A stretch of DNA of 64,000 bases from Tetrastigma voinierianum. Lineage: Eukaryota; Streptophyta; Magnoliopsida; Vitales; Vitaceae. Below are positions 46,051 through 57,699 of the stretch, piece after piece. A model generated the notes under the pieces. The model saw only the letters and a program-made list of their open reading frames with translations. It was not told the origin of the DNA and did not search any database. Made by a program: the position numbers and the translations under genes. How positions within the stretch are numbered: the first letter of the stretch is position 1; every line of letters begins with the position of its first letter. The stretch spans positions 992,001 through 1,056,000 of the forward strand of contig JAEQBH010000136.1 in the NCBI GenBank assembly GCA_016808115.1. Reading direction: 5' to 3'.

Positions 46051-46970
46051 TTGAATAATATATGGTGGAAGTGCTAAGAATTAGTCGTTTTCGTAGAGAA
46101 TTAGGGTTGATTACCATCTATGGTTTTTCCTGCCTTATGTTTTTAAAGCTCGAATTGGTTGATCTATGACTCGAATTGGTCTTAGGAATTAGTACAAGGA
46201 TCCCACTCTCATGTTCTCCCTTGCGTTTTCTCGTATTAGCTTCCTATTCACAGTTATGTCCTTCAAGATTGCTAATACGATACTTTTCAACCACATTTTT
46301 CTTAGGGGGAAGTATGTATCAGGTTGTTTATTTTAAAATAAAAGGGATATAGGTACAAACAATTCTAAATACATCAGTCAGTACATTTGAAAAAAAAAAT
46401 AATTGTCTTTGAGGAACAAAAGTAATGAGTAGGTACAAAATTCCTAAAATGCCCCTCTTAGTAATCCAATCATTATTCCAGCTGGAATAAAAAAAATCAG
46501 AAATTCACAAATGTCTGTCAAAATATATTGAAACCCCCTTCCCTTTGAGGTCTTGTTAGGTACTAGTATAATGTCACAGTACTACCTTAGTAATGCTTGT
46601 AGGTACTACCTTACAAGCATCAGTACTACCAATAGAAATGCCTAAGCCCTATTTACCACAGTTTTTCTTGCCCCTCTTAGTAATCCAGCTACTATTCTAG
46701 GTTGGAATAAAAAAAAAAAAACAGAAAACATCAAAGGTACTAGTCTAATATAATGTTTATGTCAAATATATATTGAAACCCCTTCCCTTTTGTGAAAGTG
46801 CATAGGTACTAGTCTAATATATTACAAGTACTACCTTAATGTATTGTAGGTACCACCTTACAAGGATCAGGTACTACCTTGATAGAAAGGCCCTAAACCC
46901 TTATTTACCATATTTTGCTACCAAATACTCAGTTATCATCCCATATATATTCCATAAAATTGGTGAATTA
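46051..46970. other. Non-coding stretch with a GGTACTACC-type motif cluster
   Basis: 46051-46320 may be the Athila leader after the primer-binding site. 46550-46890 has many short related words: GTACTAC, GGTACTAG, AGTACTACC, 'taggtactaccttaca', 'ggtaccaccttac', around the self-complementary cores GTAC and AGTACT. The halves 46440-46680 and 46680-46920 resemble each other ('gcccctcttagtaatccag', 'attgaaacccc.ttccctttt'), pointing to an imperfect 240-base tandem duplication. Confidence 0.6.
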
Positions 46971-49585
46971 TCGTAGGACTCCTCAATGCAAAACCAAATT
47001 AGGTACATATGTGAAATGTTTAGGCATTCTTACTCCATGTGAGCTTGAGGTCCTTATTTGGGGAAAAAAGTGCACAAAATCAATCTAATTTTCAGTCCAT
47101 TTTTCTAGCAATTTTGAGATATATTTGATTGATTTTGAATTGGAAAGATGGAATATTTAGCAAACTTGTGTTTTGTAGGTTCTAGGGGAAAAAGAAATAA
47201 AAGGCAAAGAAAATCAGAAAAAAACCGTCAAAATATCACGGTGAGTTACATCACGTCTGGTTACTATATCCCTTAATATAATGAAGGCAATTGCCAAGAA
47301 AGCAACGTATCCTGTCTGATTTACTACATACATAATATAATGGATGCAACTAAAAGACTTTTGTATCATATCTGAACCTTTTGTATGTGATATAAAACCA
47401 TCTCGGTCGGTAGAGGAATATTGCAATACAATGGGTATGTGGGATAACTAATGCGGAGAAGAATATATCGCGATACAATTCTACTCAGACGCAATATAAG
47501 TCACCGACCTGAGTACTATTACATCGTAATACAAGGAGGTGTATCGCAATACAAGCCAATGGAGTTGAAGGAGAATTTATATATTGCACATAATTCTTGG
47601 TTTATATCGCAATATAATTGTATCCAGAAAATCCCACTTTTGGAAAAAAGGTAAAAACTACACTTGGCCAAATCAGAAATTTTCAAGATCCTGGATGACG
47701 AAATGGACTCATCATAGAATCGTCTCGTGAAATCTAGCTACCATGATTCAATTCTCGAGACAAAGCTTGAAATTTCATGTTTTTTGAGGCATGTAATGAA
47801 AAGGTAAATGGGTTTGAGAGACATGTGATGTGACAAAAGTCACCTACTACATGTACTCATGTGACACATGTTACATGATTAGAGAGATGATGGAAATGAC
47901 TAGCCGAGATTGTGCCAAGTGTCAAAAATAAAGAAAAGGGACACATTGGGAATTTTTGAAAATGTTAATTGAATAAGACAAAAATTAAATAGTGTTCATC
48001 TTCTTCATTTTGAGACAAACGAAAGGGTATATCGGAGGTTGCGCAAAAGAGGGTTGCCGATCCATTTTAGAGAGAAGGAGCTCCTTCTCTCTAGATTTTA
48101 AGGTTGCTCTGACCGTCGATTCTCGGGGGGATTCGAGCAAGAAGCAAAGCCGATCTACGCTGCTAGGACTATGCATGGTACTCGATTTGGCAGGGAGTTC
48201 ACAAACTCCAAGAAGTAGGGATCTTTCCTACTTATGATATTCTTCCTTGGCTAAGAGCCATGTTTATGGTTAGGATATTTCGAGGCTTGATTTAGCCAGA
48301 ATCTTGGCCTCAAACCTTTGAAACGAGGTTTCTATGAAAATCCTAAATTTGTTTGGTCGTGAATAAAGGCAACCGAGGGCTCTCACTACTATGTGAATAG
48401 TGATTTGATTTTCTCGTGAAAATATGTGTTGTGATTCAAAATGAATTGTTAGGTTTGCTAATTAGCCCATGAGCTAATTTGTTATTGATGTGAATTTATT
48501 AACATGATTTGTTTGAATTAATTATGTTAATATATATGCATGTTAATATATTAGCATGAATGCTTTGGAATTATATTTAATTCCATATACCAGGCACCCT
48601 AGAATATTGTGAGTGAGTGCGACACGAAATGAAAGAAAACAAAACGAAATGTTTCATGGGAAAGTGAATTTCAAGGAAGATTTTCCAAGAATCGCTTCGA
48701 GAGTCGTCCAATAGATCACTTCTGGATGAAGACCATGACTGTTTTGGAGCGTTATCCAGCAATTCGCCTCGAAGGGTAGTCCAATATTTTGATTAAAACC
48801 CTGTGAGTGTTTTCGAGAACAAAAGCTTTGTTTCAAAACTGATATTTTACTGCATTAGGCTTAAAGTATATGTGAGGGAGTCATGAGGACTCTCGACATG
48901 GATCAATATGGTGACATTCGAGTAGGTTCATTTAATCGTTTGATGTGATTGTTTGCCATGACATGTGCACTTAGGTGAGTAAACTCCATGTAGGAAATTA
49001 AAGTTTCAAAGGTGGCTTCTGGTATTCATTTGTATAACATGTATTAAAAATCTAAATTTTGATATATGCTCGGTAAAGAGTAATTTATTAACTCTTGAAC
49101 TATCAGATATAGCTGCCGATGCATTTTGTGGGTATTAATGAAATTCAAGTGGCCATTATTATACCGCATGGACCCCGTGTGGTAAACCGTTTGGGAGAGG
49201 TTGCATTTCCAGCAGAACTCCCCAGTGCGCGAGGCCTCATTATGGAGGAACAATGACTCATTTATAGATATTCTTTCCCAATGATTTATACTGATCATCA
49301 TTTTGGTTTTAGGCAGGATTTAAAACATTTACAAATATCTAGAATAAAACAGAAATAGGTGATCATTATTTGTGATTTTGTATAGACATTTGATTTGCAC
49401 TAACTGCATATGAATCACAATGACACCTGAACTAATGAGACTCATGATGATCTATCAGAGGTCTAGATCAATATTCAGATTATTCATTTTATAAATGATT
49501 ATAATGATTTTGCAACATGAGATTTTTTTATTTGATTGATGAACAAATATGTTATTCATTTTATATAATCAGAATCCGAAATAAA
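46971..49585 (+). repeat. LTR-type fragment H (Tekay-like), plus orientation
   Basis: Non-coding. Features recall the promoter-to-U5 part of a plus-strand Tekay/Del LTR: the tract 'gggaaaaagaaataaaaggcaaagaaa' split around 47188-47214, a palindrome cluster at 47220-47640, a possible 'ttaaatag' TATA-like site near 47983, and U5-like text at 49160-49260. It is cut at 49585 by element E. It may belong to the same family as the LTR of F, which has the same order (A-rich tract, then cluster). No clear left end. Confidence 0.45.
47220..47640. repeat. Cluster of TATCGCGATA-type motifs in LTR fragment H
   Basis: One intact TATCGCGATAC (near 47466), plus ATCGTAATAC, ATCGCAATAC (near 47540 and 47608), ATTGCAATAC, ACGCAATATA and TATCACGGTGA at irregular spacing. 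Most variants differ at CG steps, as in the A clusters. Confidence 0.7.
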
Positions 49586-50915
49586 TGTAAAAAGAAGACC
49601 TGAAGTTTCTACCGCTTGGTATGATATGGTCATAAAGGTGTCCTGGGTTATTTCCTTAGCATTAGTACAAATGACATATAGCCATTTCCAAAACCTGATC
49701 TTTGTTTAACTTTAAAAACCAACCCTTAGTAACATTCCTCTTGAACTATGCATTTATCGAGCATTTAATGTTCCTCCAGCTTGAACTTATTTAACTCCAC
49801 CCTCGATGGCTCATATAAATGACATCTAATGGATGTTAGTGTATCACTATTATTAAGAATACATTGAACCAAAAATCATGCCAAGAAGACTGGGCGAAAA
49901 TACATCAAATAGCTTTAAACCTAGTTTTGAAAGTTTGAACATAAATACGCAAAGTGATCAAGGCTCAAAAAACAATATAACCCTTACCAAACCATACATC
50001 AACCTAGCTAGCAACCCTCATCTTCAAGGTTTAGAGGCTTTAGCCAACATCCTTTGAGTTGTCATCCTCAAAGGGTGCGTTTGGCAGCCTAGAAAGTGAG
50101 AGAAAGAGGAGAGAAGAGACAAATGTAATGAGAATAATGAATCTAAAATGCTTTGTAAATGAAAGTTAGGTTACAAAATGTTTATAAGATGGCTTATATC
50201 TCATAAAGGTGAAAAACCCAATCTAACCTAAATAACATTACAATGAGGCTAGAAATGGAAAACCAAACCAATGTCTCGAACCCAAAACACGGCGTCAATT
50301 GGCTATAGCAAAGAATCTCATTATATAGCTAAATTTCTATTATATCATAATGAAATTTCTTACATGTAGCGAAATTACACTACATAGCGAAAATTCATAT
50401 TCAGAAAATTTCGCCACATAGTGAAATTTCCTCATGTAGCTGAGTACCACCACATAGCCGCAGGTAAATTCTCACATAATTGTGAAAATTTCTGCCATTA
50501 TTATAAAAATTTTCTATTCTAGCAGGTACCTTTCATTATAATCGCTTAAATTTCGTTATTCTAGCTTAAAATTCCCCTATAATAAATAAATTTCATATCT
50601 TCACCTGCTTGCATCCTGCATCATGCAGCTTGAATCCAGCTTATTTCATTTTCAATTTCTTCATCCTCAGCTTGATGTAATCGAATATAAATCGTAGAAC
50701 CCTAGCAGGGGACACCAACTTCGATATGCTTAACTTTGATATGGTGGGATGTGTTTATGAAACCCGCAAAACTACCAAAACAAATTTCAAATACAATCAT
50801 TATATGAACAAAGGGACTCAGATGTGAGCATTGTTTAATTAATATGATTAGTACATTTAAAGCACTCAAACCTATCTTAAATTGTGGCTCGCACAGACTT
50901 TCGGGGCACTAATCA
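49586..50915 (-). repeat. 3' LTR of element E
   Basis: Matches 59910-61274: 'atgacatatagccatttcc' (49673 and 59997), 'gctttaaacctagttttgaaagttt' split around 49911/60230, 'caaaatgtttataagatggcttata' and 'cctatcttaaat'. + strand ends are TGTAAAA and about GCACTAATCA. It is more decayed than the 5' copy in the palindrome cluster (50280-50600). Confidence 0.83.
50280..50600. repeat. TTCGC/GCGAA inverted-motif cluster, 3' LTR of E
   Basis: Degraded version of 60630-60960: 'gtagcgaaattacactacatagcgaaaatt', 'catagtgaaatttcc', 'tttcgttattctagc'. It occupies the same position relative to the TATA region. Confidence 0.7.
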
Positions 50916-51899
50916 CACCAACCGACACATTGCCAGTCCCGTAGCAATGCCGTAACAACAATGCTGCAGAACAAAATATGAGGTCAAAAAGGTTTGTAGT
51001 CAAGACGCATAGTCCGCGATGAGAATCACGAAAACTCCAAATAATAGCCATCTCAAAGAATGAAACTATACCGCATTAACTCCACCAACAAGCCTCTACT
51101 GAGGTATAACGTTTCTACAAAAGCTTAAGGGTTTGCCTGACGTCCTAATCATAAACTGGTGAAACTGCATATCTCTCCCCCCAACCGAAAGCAAGTACAT
51201 AACCTTGTGGTGTTAACAACTTAAATAGATCGACTCATTTTTATCACACAATTCTTTTAAGTACAGGCAATGAGGGTTCGACTTTTTACCAAAGTCCGCG
51301 GTAATGGGATTAACCGACGACTCCCAACCAGCTGAAGGCTCAGTAGCACTGTCACGAGGATCTTCAACCACAAACCTAGCTGCCTCCCACCCCTGACCGA
51401 ATGATTTGAGCCCAAAGACCTACACAACTCATCAAACTCCACCCATCCACCCAGCTAATTAAGCCTACGATCTCAACCTGAAGGTTTAGGGTGTCTAAGT
51501 TTTAAAGGTTTCACGATAGACCCCTGACCGTGCTCTGCTCAAAGGCAAAGCCAAAAGGATTCTATTCTTCTTTCTTTAACTTTTTTTTTTTTTTTGAAGA
51601 CACATTAGCCTTCTATGGTAGGGTCCATAATTTATTCAAGGGAGTAAACAACACAAGGTTAGATTTGCAACGCCTAGTGGGGCAAAGCAAATTCTTCCGT
51701 ACGCTCAAATTTATCATCAGAATCTAACATGCCTGGTGTGGTGAGCCAGTAAAACTTATCATAGCCGAACTCTATACATAGCCGACAGAATAAACAACCC
51801 GCCTCTACTATTATTAATACATATACAAAATGCTCTATACAAGACAAGTAGCTTGATAAACTAATAAGATAAATGCCACTTCCGACGCTAATTCTCCCC
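50916..51899 (-). other. 3' region of element E
   Basis: Non-coding, no clear polypurine tract next to the LTR. A T-run occurs at 51579-51594. Short open frames (51442-51257, 51530-51727) show no family resemblance. Confidence 0.5.
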
Positions 51900-53830
51900 C
51901 CTCAAAGTATAACCGTGGTCCGTGATCGCTGGGCGGGAAGGAAAGCCAGAGAAGGAAGTGTGACCACTTCACTCAGGTGGTGCGATGCTAGTGGATCCGT
52001 CGCTGGCGGCGGGCCGTGGAGCACATCCAACGAGGTCAGCCAATCGAAAACACACCTACAGAGCAGAATAGATAAGTTTCTGGCCACATTATAACTGTGG
52101 GAGACCGAGGTGGCTCAATCAAGAAGCATGGCTTGATTCTACGCTGAGGACTCCTTGGCCGCTATCCGCTGGCCACACGCCGTGACCGTGATCCAAAACA
52201 AATTTCAAGAAATCTCTCGAAGCGTACCGTGGACGTGCCCGTGGCTCCTCGATTGCGGAGTGATCGGGCCACAGCCCCGGGGAGGGATTGGGGGCGCAGG
52301 GAGGTGGAACTTAGCTGTGGATGAACCGAATCCTAAGTCCTTTCCACCTCCACCACTGGAATTGGCTGCTCACCCCTAGGAAGGTCCTCCGCAAAATCAT
52401 CCACTACCTCCTCCCATGTAAAGTATTAAAATGAGAGTGGCATATAGGGTCCGCCTCACCTGATAAGATCCGAGGACAACTCGCTGACGCCCATACATGG
52501 CCCTGAACCCCGCATGCTCTAAGACTGGGTACAGCAACCCCAGATCAACAGGGAATAGCCTCCGCCCAGCTGTGTCTTTACGCTGACCTTCTCCTAAAAT
52601 GTAGCAAAGCTTGGCCATGACAAGCTTTACGGGTTGAAACTTAACTCCTCCGATATCCCGTGGGCATTAGCCTCGAGAATAGTGCCTCTACAGAATACGT
52701 CAGAATGGGAACAGACAATCGAAGCACGTGGTCCGCGAGTGAGCATCTGCGTGATGGAGGAAGCCGCCACAGTGCGGCGATTCGGGCCAGAACCCGAGAG
52801 AGAGCGGAACCATCTCTTCAGCGATGGTCGAGGCCACCACGATACTGCGTGGAGTTTGCCGTAACCATCAAGTGCCTAAAGCAAGAAGTGATATCGCAGA
52901 CCAGAACCTCAGACGACCATCATATTAAACCTGACTAACCGATCGACGCTCCCGGATGTCATAGTATGATAAAACTCTGGCATTCACCCGATAGAAAATC
53001 GCCTTGGTCATGAATCCACAAGTAATAAGTACCTGACCAACCGTGACGACCTTGAATAATGGGGTCCGCCGCTACTGCCGTGGCATACATGACTCCCCAT
53101 GAAGTCCCCGCACGATAATTCACATTCCCGGATCTGGTCACGTGATAAACATCTATATTTGATCCTCGAATATGGGGGATAATCATGGCGAACCTGATCG
53201 GCTGGAGGAGGCGAAGGCTCAAGCCTAGACCGCAAGACTTCTCGATCGCATGTCCCAGTTCGCCAAGATGGGTTCTTCTGGGTGGTCATGATGCAGCTAA
53301 GAACGTGGGGCGAGGTCCACCGGTCTTGTATCGCCAGGTGGGGCTCGTAATCCTAAGGCCTCGAATAGCACAAGGGCCGACACCGCGCCGCACGTGAGCC
53401 AACGCAGAGGTGCCTCTTATCTCAAGAAAGGTGAGAATGGCTCATTGCTTCGATGTGCTGCCATCTCCTGGCAGGGTACGGTCCGGACCCGGGCCTCGTA
53501 ATGATGGTCATGAAAAGCAACTATGGTCAGACGGTGTACGCCAGAGCGGAGGCACGTTAGCTGGCCGTGCAAAGTGTAAAGGCAAGGAATTGAAAGCAGG
53601 CTCTAAGCATGGGCTGTATATGCGGCGCTGGAGCGGAGGCAAGGGTTTTGGATCAGGCAGCAGCCGCTCGTGGTGAGGAGAGTGTGGGAGCTGGAGCGGA
53701 GGCGAGGAGCAAGGCCTCTGCATGGAGGCTCAGAGGCCCGGCTGGCGCGGGGTGGGCTTTTAATGGAGCTCAAGGGCTCAAGAGTCATAGGCCAAATTTC
53801 GCGCTATTATAAAGGAAATTTCAACCCGCA
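51900..53830 (-). pseudogene. Second (env-position) ORF of Athila element E
   Basis: GC-rich, minus strand, several frames. The N-terminal part (53830-53500) is Pro/Arg/Ser-rich, as in this family. rc 53100-52950 encodes decayed pieces over the 'LLQRYHLEHLLTPRDFFYPRVA..FYQSMTT' stretch: YLLLVDS then 'PRRFSIG' and MPEFYHTMTSG. rc 52560-52420 encodes LFPVDLGLLYPVLEHAGFRA, then 'YGRQRVVLGSYQVR', resembling 'LLFPRLLCQVLEHLGFP....ERRQVCRE.FTLDKW'. These are the landmarks seen in the second ORF of C, in the same order. Function unknown; no membrane segment evident. Confidence 0.7.
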
Positions 53831-54020
53831 CTAGCTCAAATAAATAAAATAAAAATAATAAAAACAAAATAAAATAATTAAAATAAAATAAAAAAAATAA
53901 ATAAAGATAAAATAATAATATAAAACTCGAACATTTAAGAAAAAGGTTTTAATTAAAAACTAAAATAAATAAATATATATATATATATACTAAAAAAAAA
54001 AAAAAAAAAAAAATAAAATA
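53815..54020. repeat. A/T-rich low-complexity stretch in element E
   Basis: AAATAAAATA-type repeats (53838-53935), a short (AT)n at about 53970-53988 and an A-run at 53993-54012. It separates the second ORF from the integrase end. Confidence 0.85.
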
Positions 54021-54025
54021 AATTA

Positions 54026-54300
54026 AAATTCACACCAATAAGAAAAAACCAAAATTTTTGAGGCCATGAAGGTCTCAAGTGGCACCAAACCAACCTGGGT
54101 GCAGCTTGACTGTCATTTATGGAGGATCAAGGAGGAAATCTCCTTTACTAAAAATAAAATAACTAAAATTTGACCAATAAGAAACCAAAATTTTGAGCCA
54201 TATTGTCTCGGTTGAGACCAAACCAACTCTAAGTGGTTTGGACTGCCTCAGGTTACGGAGGATCAAGGGAGGGAAATCTCTCCCTCCTCTTCGCAAGAAG
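54026..54300. repeat. 137-base direct duplication downstream of the E integrase
   Basis: 'caccaataagaaa...ccaaaattttt' at 54034 recurs as 'gaccaataagaaaccaaaatttt' at 54171. 'gagaccaaaccaac' and 'ggaggatcaagg' plus 'ggaaatctc' recur at the same offset (54121 and 54258). The two copies are roughly 75% alike. Confidence 0.75.
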
Positions 54301-54479
54301 TCAGGCAAAGATGTGGCTTTACTCTCCGCCCACAACCTTGAACACTCTATTATCCTTTGATCGAAAGCAAACTACCGAGCCATGATACGCTCGATGAATG
54401 GTCCAATCCCATACGGATTTAAGCTCAGCCTTTAAAATGTGGAGTTTGAGTCATACAGAGGACTCGGTCCTTTTGGAAA

Positions 54480-55200
54480 TTTCAGCAGGATATCATCTAA
54501 TCATGCCATTTTTTTATCTTTCCTTTGCAATCTTCGAGTTCAAGTAGGCATCACTGCAGTTCCTCCAACTAATGGAGATCAAGGAATCTTTCGAGTCCAC
54601 TACTTAAATCCATGCCATGTTCGCTCACGCCCACCATGCTTGGTACTCGATTTCCACTGGAAGATGGCATGCCTTGCCATAGACCAAACGATAAGGGGAC
54701 ATTTCAAGAATTGTTTTGAAAGCTGTTCTACAGGCCCACAGTGAATCAAGCAATTTAAGGGACCAATCTTTTATGTTCCTGTTCACCACCTTCATTAGAA
54801 TGGTCTTTATCTCCCTGTTGGCAAGCTCTACTCGACCTCACTCTGTTCGAAGGGGTTTGCAAGGTAGCTAATTTGTGTTTAACACTATATTTAGCCATGA
54901 GGTTTTCGAAAGACTTGTTACAAAAGTGTGAACTCTATCACTAATAATGGCTTTCGTACCCCAAACCTAGGAAAGATGTTCGCTTCAAGAATTCGGGAGC
55001 ACCACCCCGTGGTCATTGTTTCAAGTAGGGATTACCTTCAACCCATTTAGATACATAGTCTACCCCACCAATATGCATGCCCATAAGACGAGGAAAAGGT
55101 CCCATGAAACCCATGCCCCAAACATCAAATAGCCTGACTACTAAATCGGCTCGGGCATCATATGCTCCACTGAGACAATTTCCCAGCCTTGCATCTATCA
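54480..55200 (-). pseudogene. Integrase of element E
   Basis: The minus-strand frame at 55216-55013 encodes VVRLFDVWGMGFMGPFPRLM then HIGGVDYVSKWVEGNPYLKQ, the Athila 'ELFDVWGIDFMGPFP......I..AVDYVSKWVEA' block with the first catalytic Asp changed to Gly. rc 54980-54900 carries 'ANIFPRFGVRKP' and decayed 'IISDRGTHF'. rc 54820-54620 shows decayed 'LANREIKTILMKVVNRN.KDWS.KLLDSLWA.RTAFKTILGMSPYRLVYGKACHLPVE', the catalytic Glu region and C-terminal domain. Several frameshifts. Confidence 0.88.
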
Positions 55201-55399
55201 CATACCCTTTGCACATTCAAGTAACTTCAAAAGAGAAGGCCGCAGAAACTTAATCGCAATACCTTCATTGTCGTCTTCCGAAGGATCGCCATGCATTTTC
55301 GCGGCAAAGGGCTTAGAATTCCCCTCGTTGTTCTTGCTCAGCACACACTTCCTAATTATCTCGATATGCAATGATTTAAACAAGAAAGGTTATTCCTAA

Positions 55400-56800
55400 T
55401 AATAGGAATGGATCTTTCGCTTAAGAAATACTTCCTATCTGTTCTTTCCAACAGTCGGAATTTCTCCGTTGCTAGAAATTGGCAATGAGCATACTGGAGC
55501 ATTCTCCAATCAAGCAATAGAGATTCTTCAGAATTCATTTCATTAAAGGCATGAAAGGTCGCTGGCTATGGTTAATCTCTTCGAGCATGGTCCGCCACAA
55601 CATCTTCACTCCCTTTATCCTTAATTTGCAAATTGAATTCTCGCTTAAGAACCTGTTATCTGATAAGTGTTCTGTTTTGAATTTTGCTTGTTGGGGAGAT
55701 ATTTTCAAAGTTTTAATGATTCATAAAAATGACTATATCGCACTAAACTAAGTATGCTAAAATTATTCAAGGCATAGGACTAATCGCAACAATTTTCTCC
55801 GTAGTGAGTATAGTTCCTTTTGTGCTTCATTCGTTTTGCTTGCATAATAGACTGCTACAAGGTTTTCCACCCTTGTCCAAGAACTCGCTTCTAATGAAGA
55901 TCACTTGCATCACACATACCCTCATGGTAATCGCCAATCGGGTGCCTGCATTTACTGTGCACAAATGGGACCTCGCCTCTTCAAAGCTCTTCTGACAGTC
56001 TCTTTCCCAAGAAAATTTAGCATCTTTCTCTAACACTATAAAGGGCTTAGCACTCGGTGTCCTTGACACCCTCCTCCTATAAAACCCGTACGGCAAGGAA
56101 TCGCTTAATCATGCATTTGTCAGAGAAGGCAGTTTTGGAACAGTTCAATTTTTGCCTTGTCAACTTCTCTATTCCCCGCCTAAATGACATGCCCTAGCAC
56201 AATCCCTTGGTTCACCATAAAAATGTCATTTCTCCCGGCTTAAGCACCAGGTTCTTTCAAATGCACCTCCGCAGTGACAATGAAAAGATTAGTCGACATT
56301 CTAAAATCACCTCCGTGATACAGCTGATGTCATCCAGTGTAGACTCCCATTATGCGCTCCACCATATCACAATATACTAAGACTGGAAGGTGGCAGGGGC
56401 GTTGCAGAGACTAAAAGGCATCCTCCTCAGAGTATAAGTTCCAAACGACAAGAAAGGTGGTCTTTTCGATCTTCGTGCAATCGCCACCGGAAGTGTTCAT
56501 GAATACCGATCTAAAAGCAATAGAATGTCTTAAACTCTCTCAAGAAGCTAATCAACACGAAGGGGCGTGAGTGATCTTTCTTGCCGCACTCAGCCTCCTC
56601 AGACCCATGCATACCCTCCAACCGCGAGAAGGCTGCAGACATCCTCACCCTTTCATTTTACAAAGGGTCACCCCCGACTCTCGGGCACCATCAGTCACTT
56701 ACCCAAGTGCTATCGATATTGGGTAAATGATACCGGGCCAGAGGCAACTTCGTGACTTCACCATAACTACCTCCCGCATGTGAGGATTCAATCTCCCATG
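55400..56800 (-). pseudogene. pol: RT and RNase H of element E
   Basis: Minus strand. RT pieces: a decayed 'WVSPVQVVPK.GG.TV..NE' near 56705-56640, RRMPFSLCNAPATF near 56425-56385, decayed 'DDFSVYG' near 56330, and KNLVLKPGEMTFLW near 56250-56205 ('NLVLNWEKCHFMV'). 56096-55827 encodes FYRRRVSRTPSAKPFIVLEK then DAKFSWERDCQKSFEEARSH, and later 'MRVCVMQVIFI' (decayed 'MCDASD'). That is the RT-RNase H junction with 'FYRRFIKDFSKIA.PL..LL.KDA.F.....C..AF'. RNase H fragments continue to about 55560, and 55538-55356 covers the linker to integrase ('MNSEESLLLDWRML'). Confidence 0.86.
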
Positions 56801-56949
56801 GCCGCCACGCCTGACTCTCTTCTAAATAAATGACGGGTGCATTGTCAACATGCCTTAACTGGAATTTTCCACCCCAAAAGCTTGCTTGTTCATCTCGAGG
56901 GAGGTAAATAGATTGTCCTCCCGTGGAGTGGTCACAGCGACGATATTAC

Positions 56950-57650
56950 AACTGACACGTTTGTTTCTTCCAAAAATGCAACTTTAATTCCACAGCAAGT
57001 GGTCTGAGATCCACTGTCAGATTCCTTTTCCTCTTCTCTAACTGCAGAAAGTAGACTACCTTTTTTTCCAAGACTCTCGCACAGCTCATACCGAGGTTCT
57101 CGCTGCTCTTCAAGACACTCAAATAACTCCCCGGGTTAGCACACATCTCGCACTCACGCTTCATTAGCCTGCTCTTCAAGAATTGCATCTATTACAGACT
57201 CTTCACAATCATCCTCCATTGGTCAGATATGTCTTTTACCCAAGTGGAAGATATTGAGTTCCAAAGTCATGTTCCCAAAGGTGAGCTGCATAACCCCATT
57301 TCGAAATTTATACTGAGAATTTTGGCAGCCAAGAACGGGCCTTCCCAATATGATGGGCACATGGTCAGGTTCTCACCAGAATCGACTCTGCTTCAGTACC
57401 ACAAAATCCACCGGGCAAGAGAATTTGTCCACTTGTATTAAAACATCCTCAATGGTCCCCTTGGTATTTTAATAGACCTATCACAGAGACAAGGCAGTGA
57501 TGGAAGTGGGCTTCAGCTCTCCCAACCTAAGCCGTCAGACATGGAATATGGCAAGAGGTTCACACTAGCCTCAAGCCCGCCAGCTATTTTTTCTATGTCA
57601 AGTGCCCCGATATTAATCAGATTACTGGACATCCCAGTCTTTATACTTCA
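56950..57650 (-). pseudogene. Aspartic protease and linker of element E
   Basis: rc 57380-57215 encodes HVPIILGRPVLGCQNSQYKF then RNGVMQLTFGNMTLELNIFH, the end of Athila retropepsin ('VPVILGRPFLAT.......GV..L.FGNMTLELNIF'). It is followed by an acidic linker to about 57170 and the 57188-56946 frame. The catalytic triad upstream (57450-57650) is not readable. Confidence 0.78.
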
Positions 57651-57699
57651 AGGTGAGTCTTGCACTCAATGATAGCACTTACTTGCCCGGTCAAAGGCC

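Noticed and set aside
53410..53812. GC-rich + strand open frames suggesting a host exon or CpG island
   Set aside because: The minus strand carries the Pro/Arg-rich start of the Athila second ORF; the + strand frames are its shadow.
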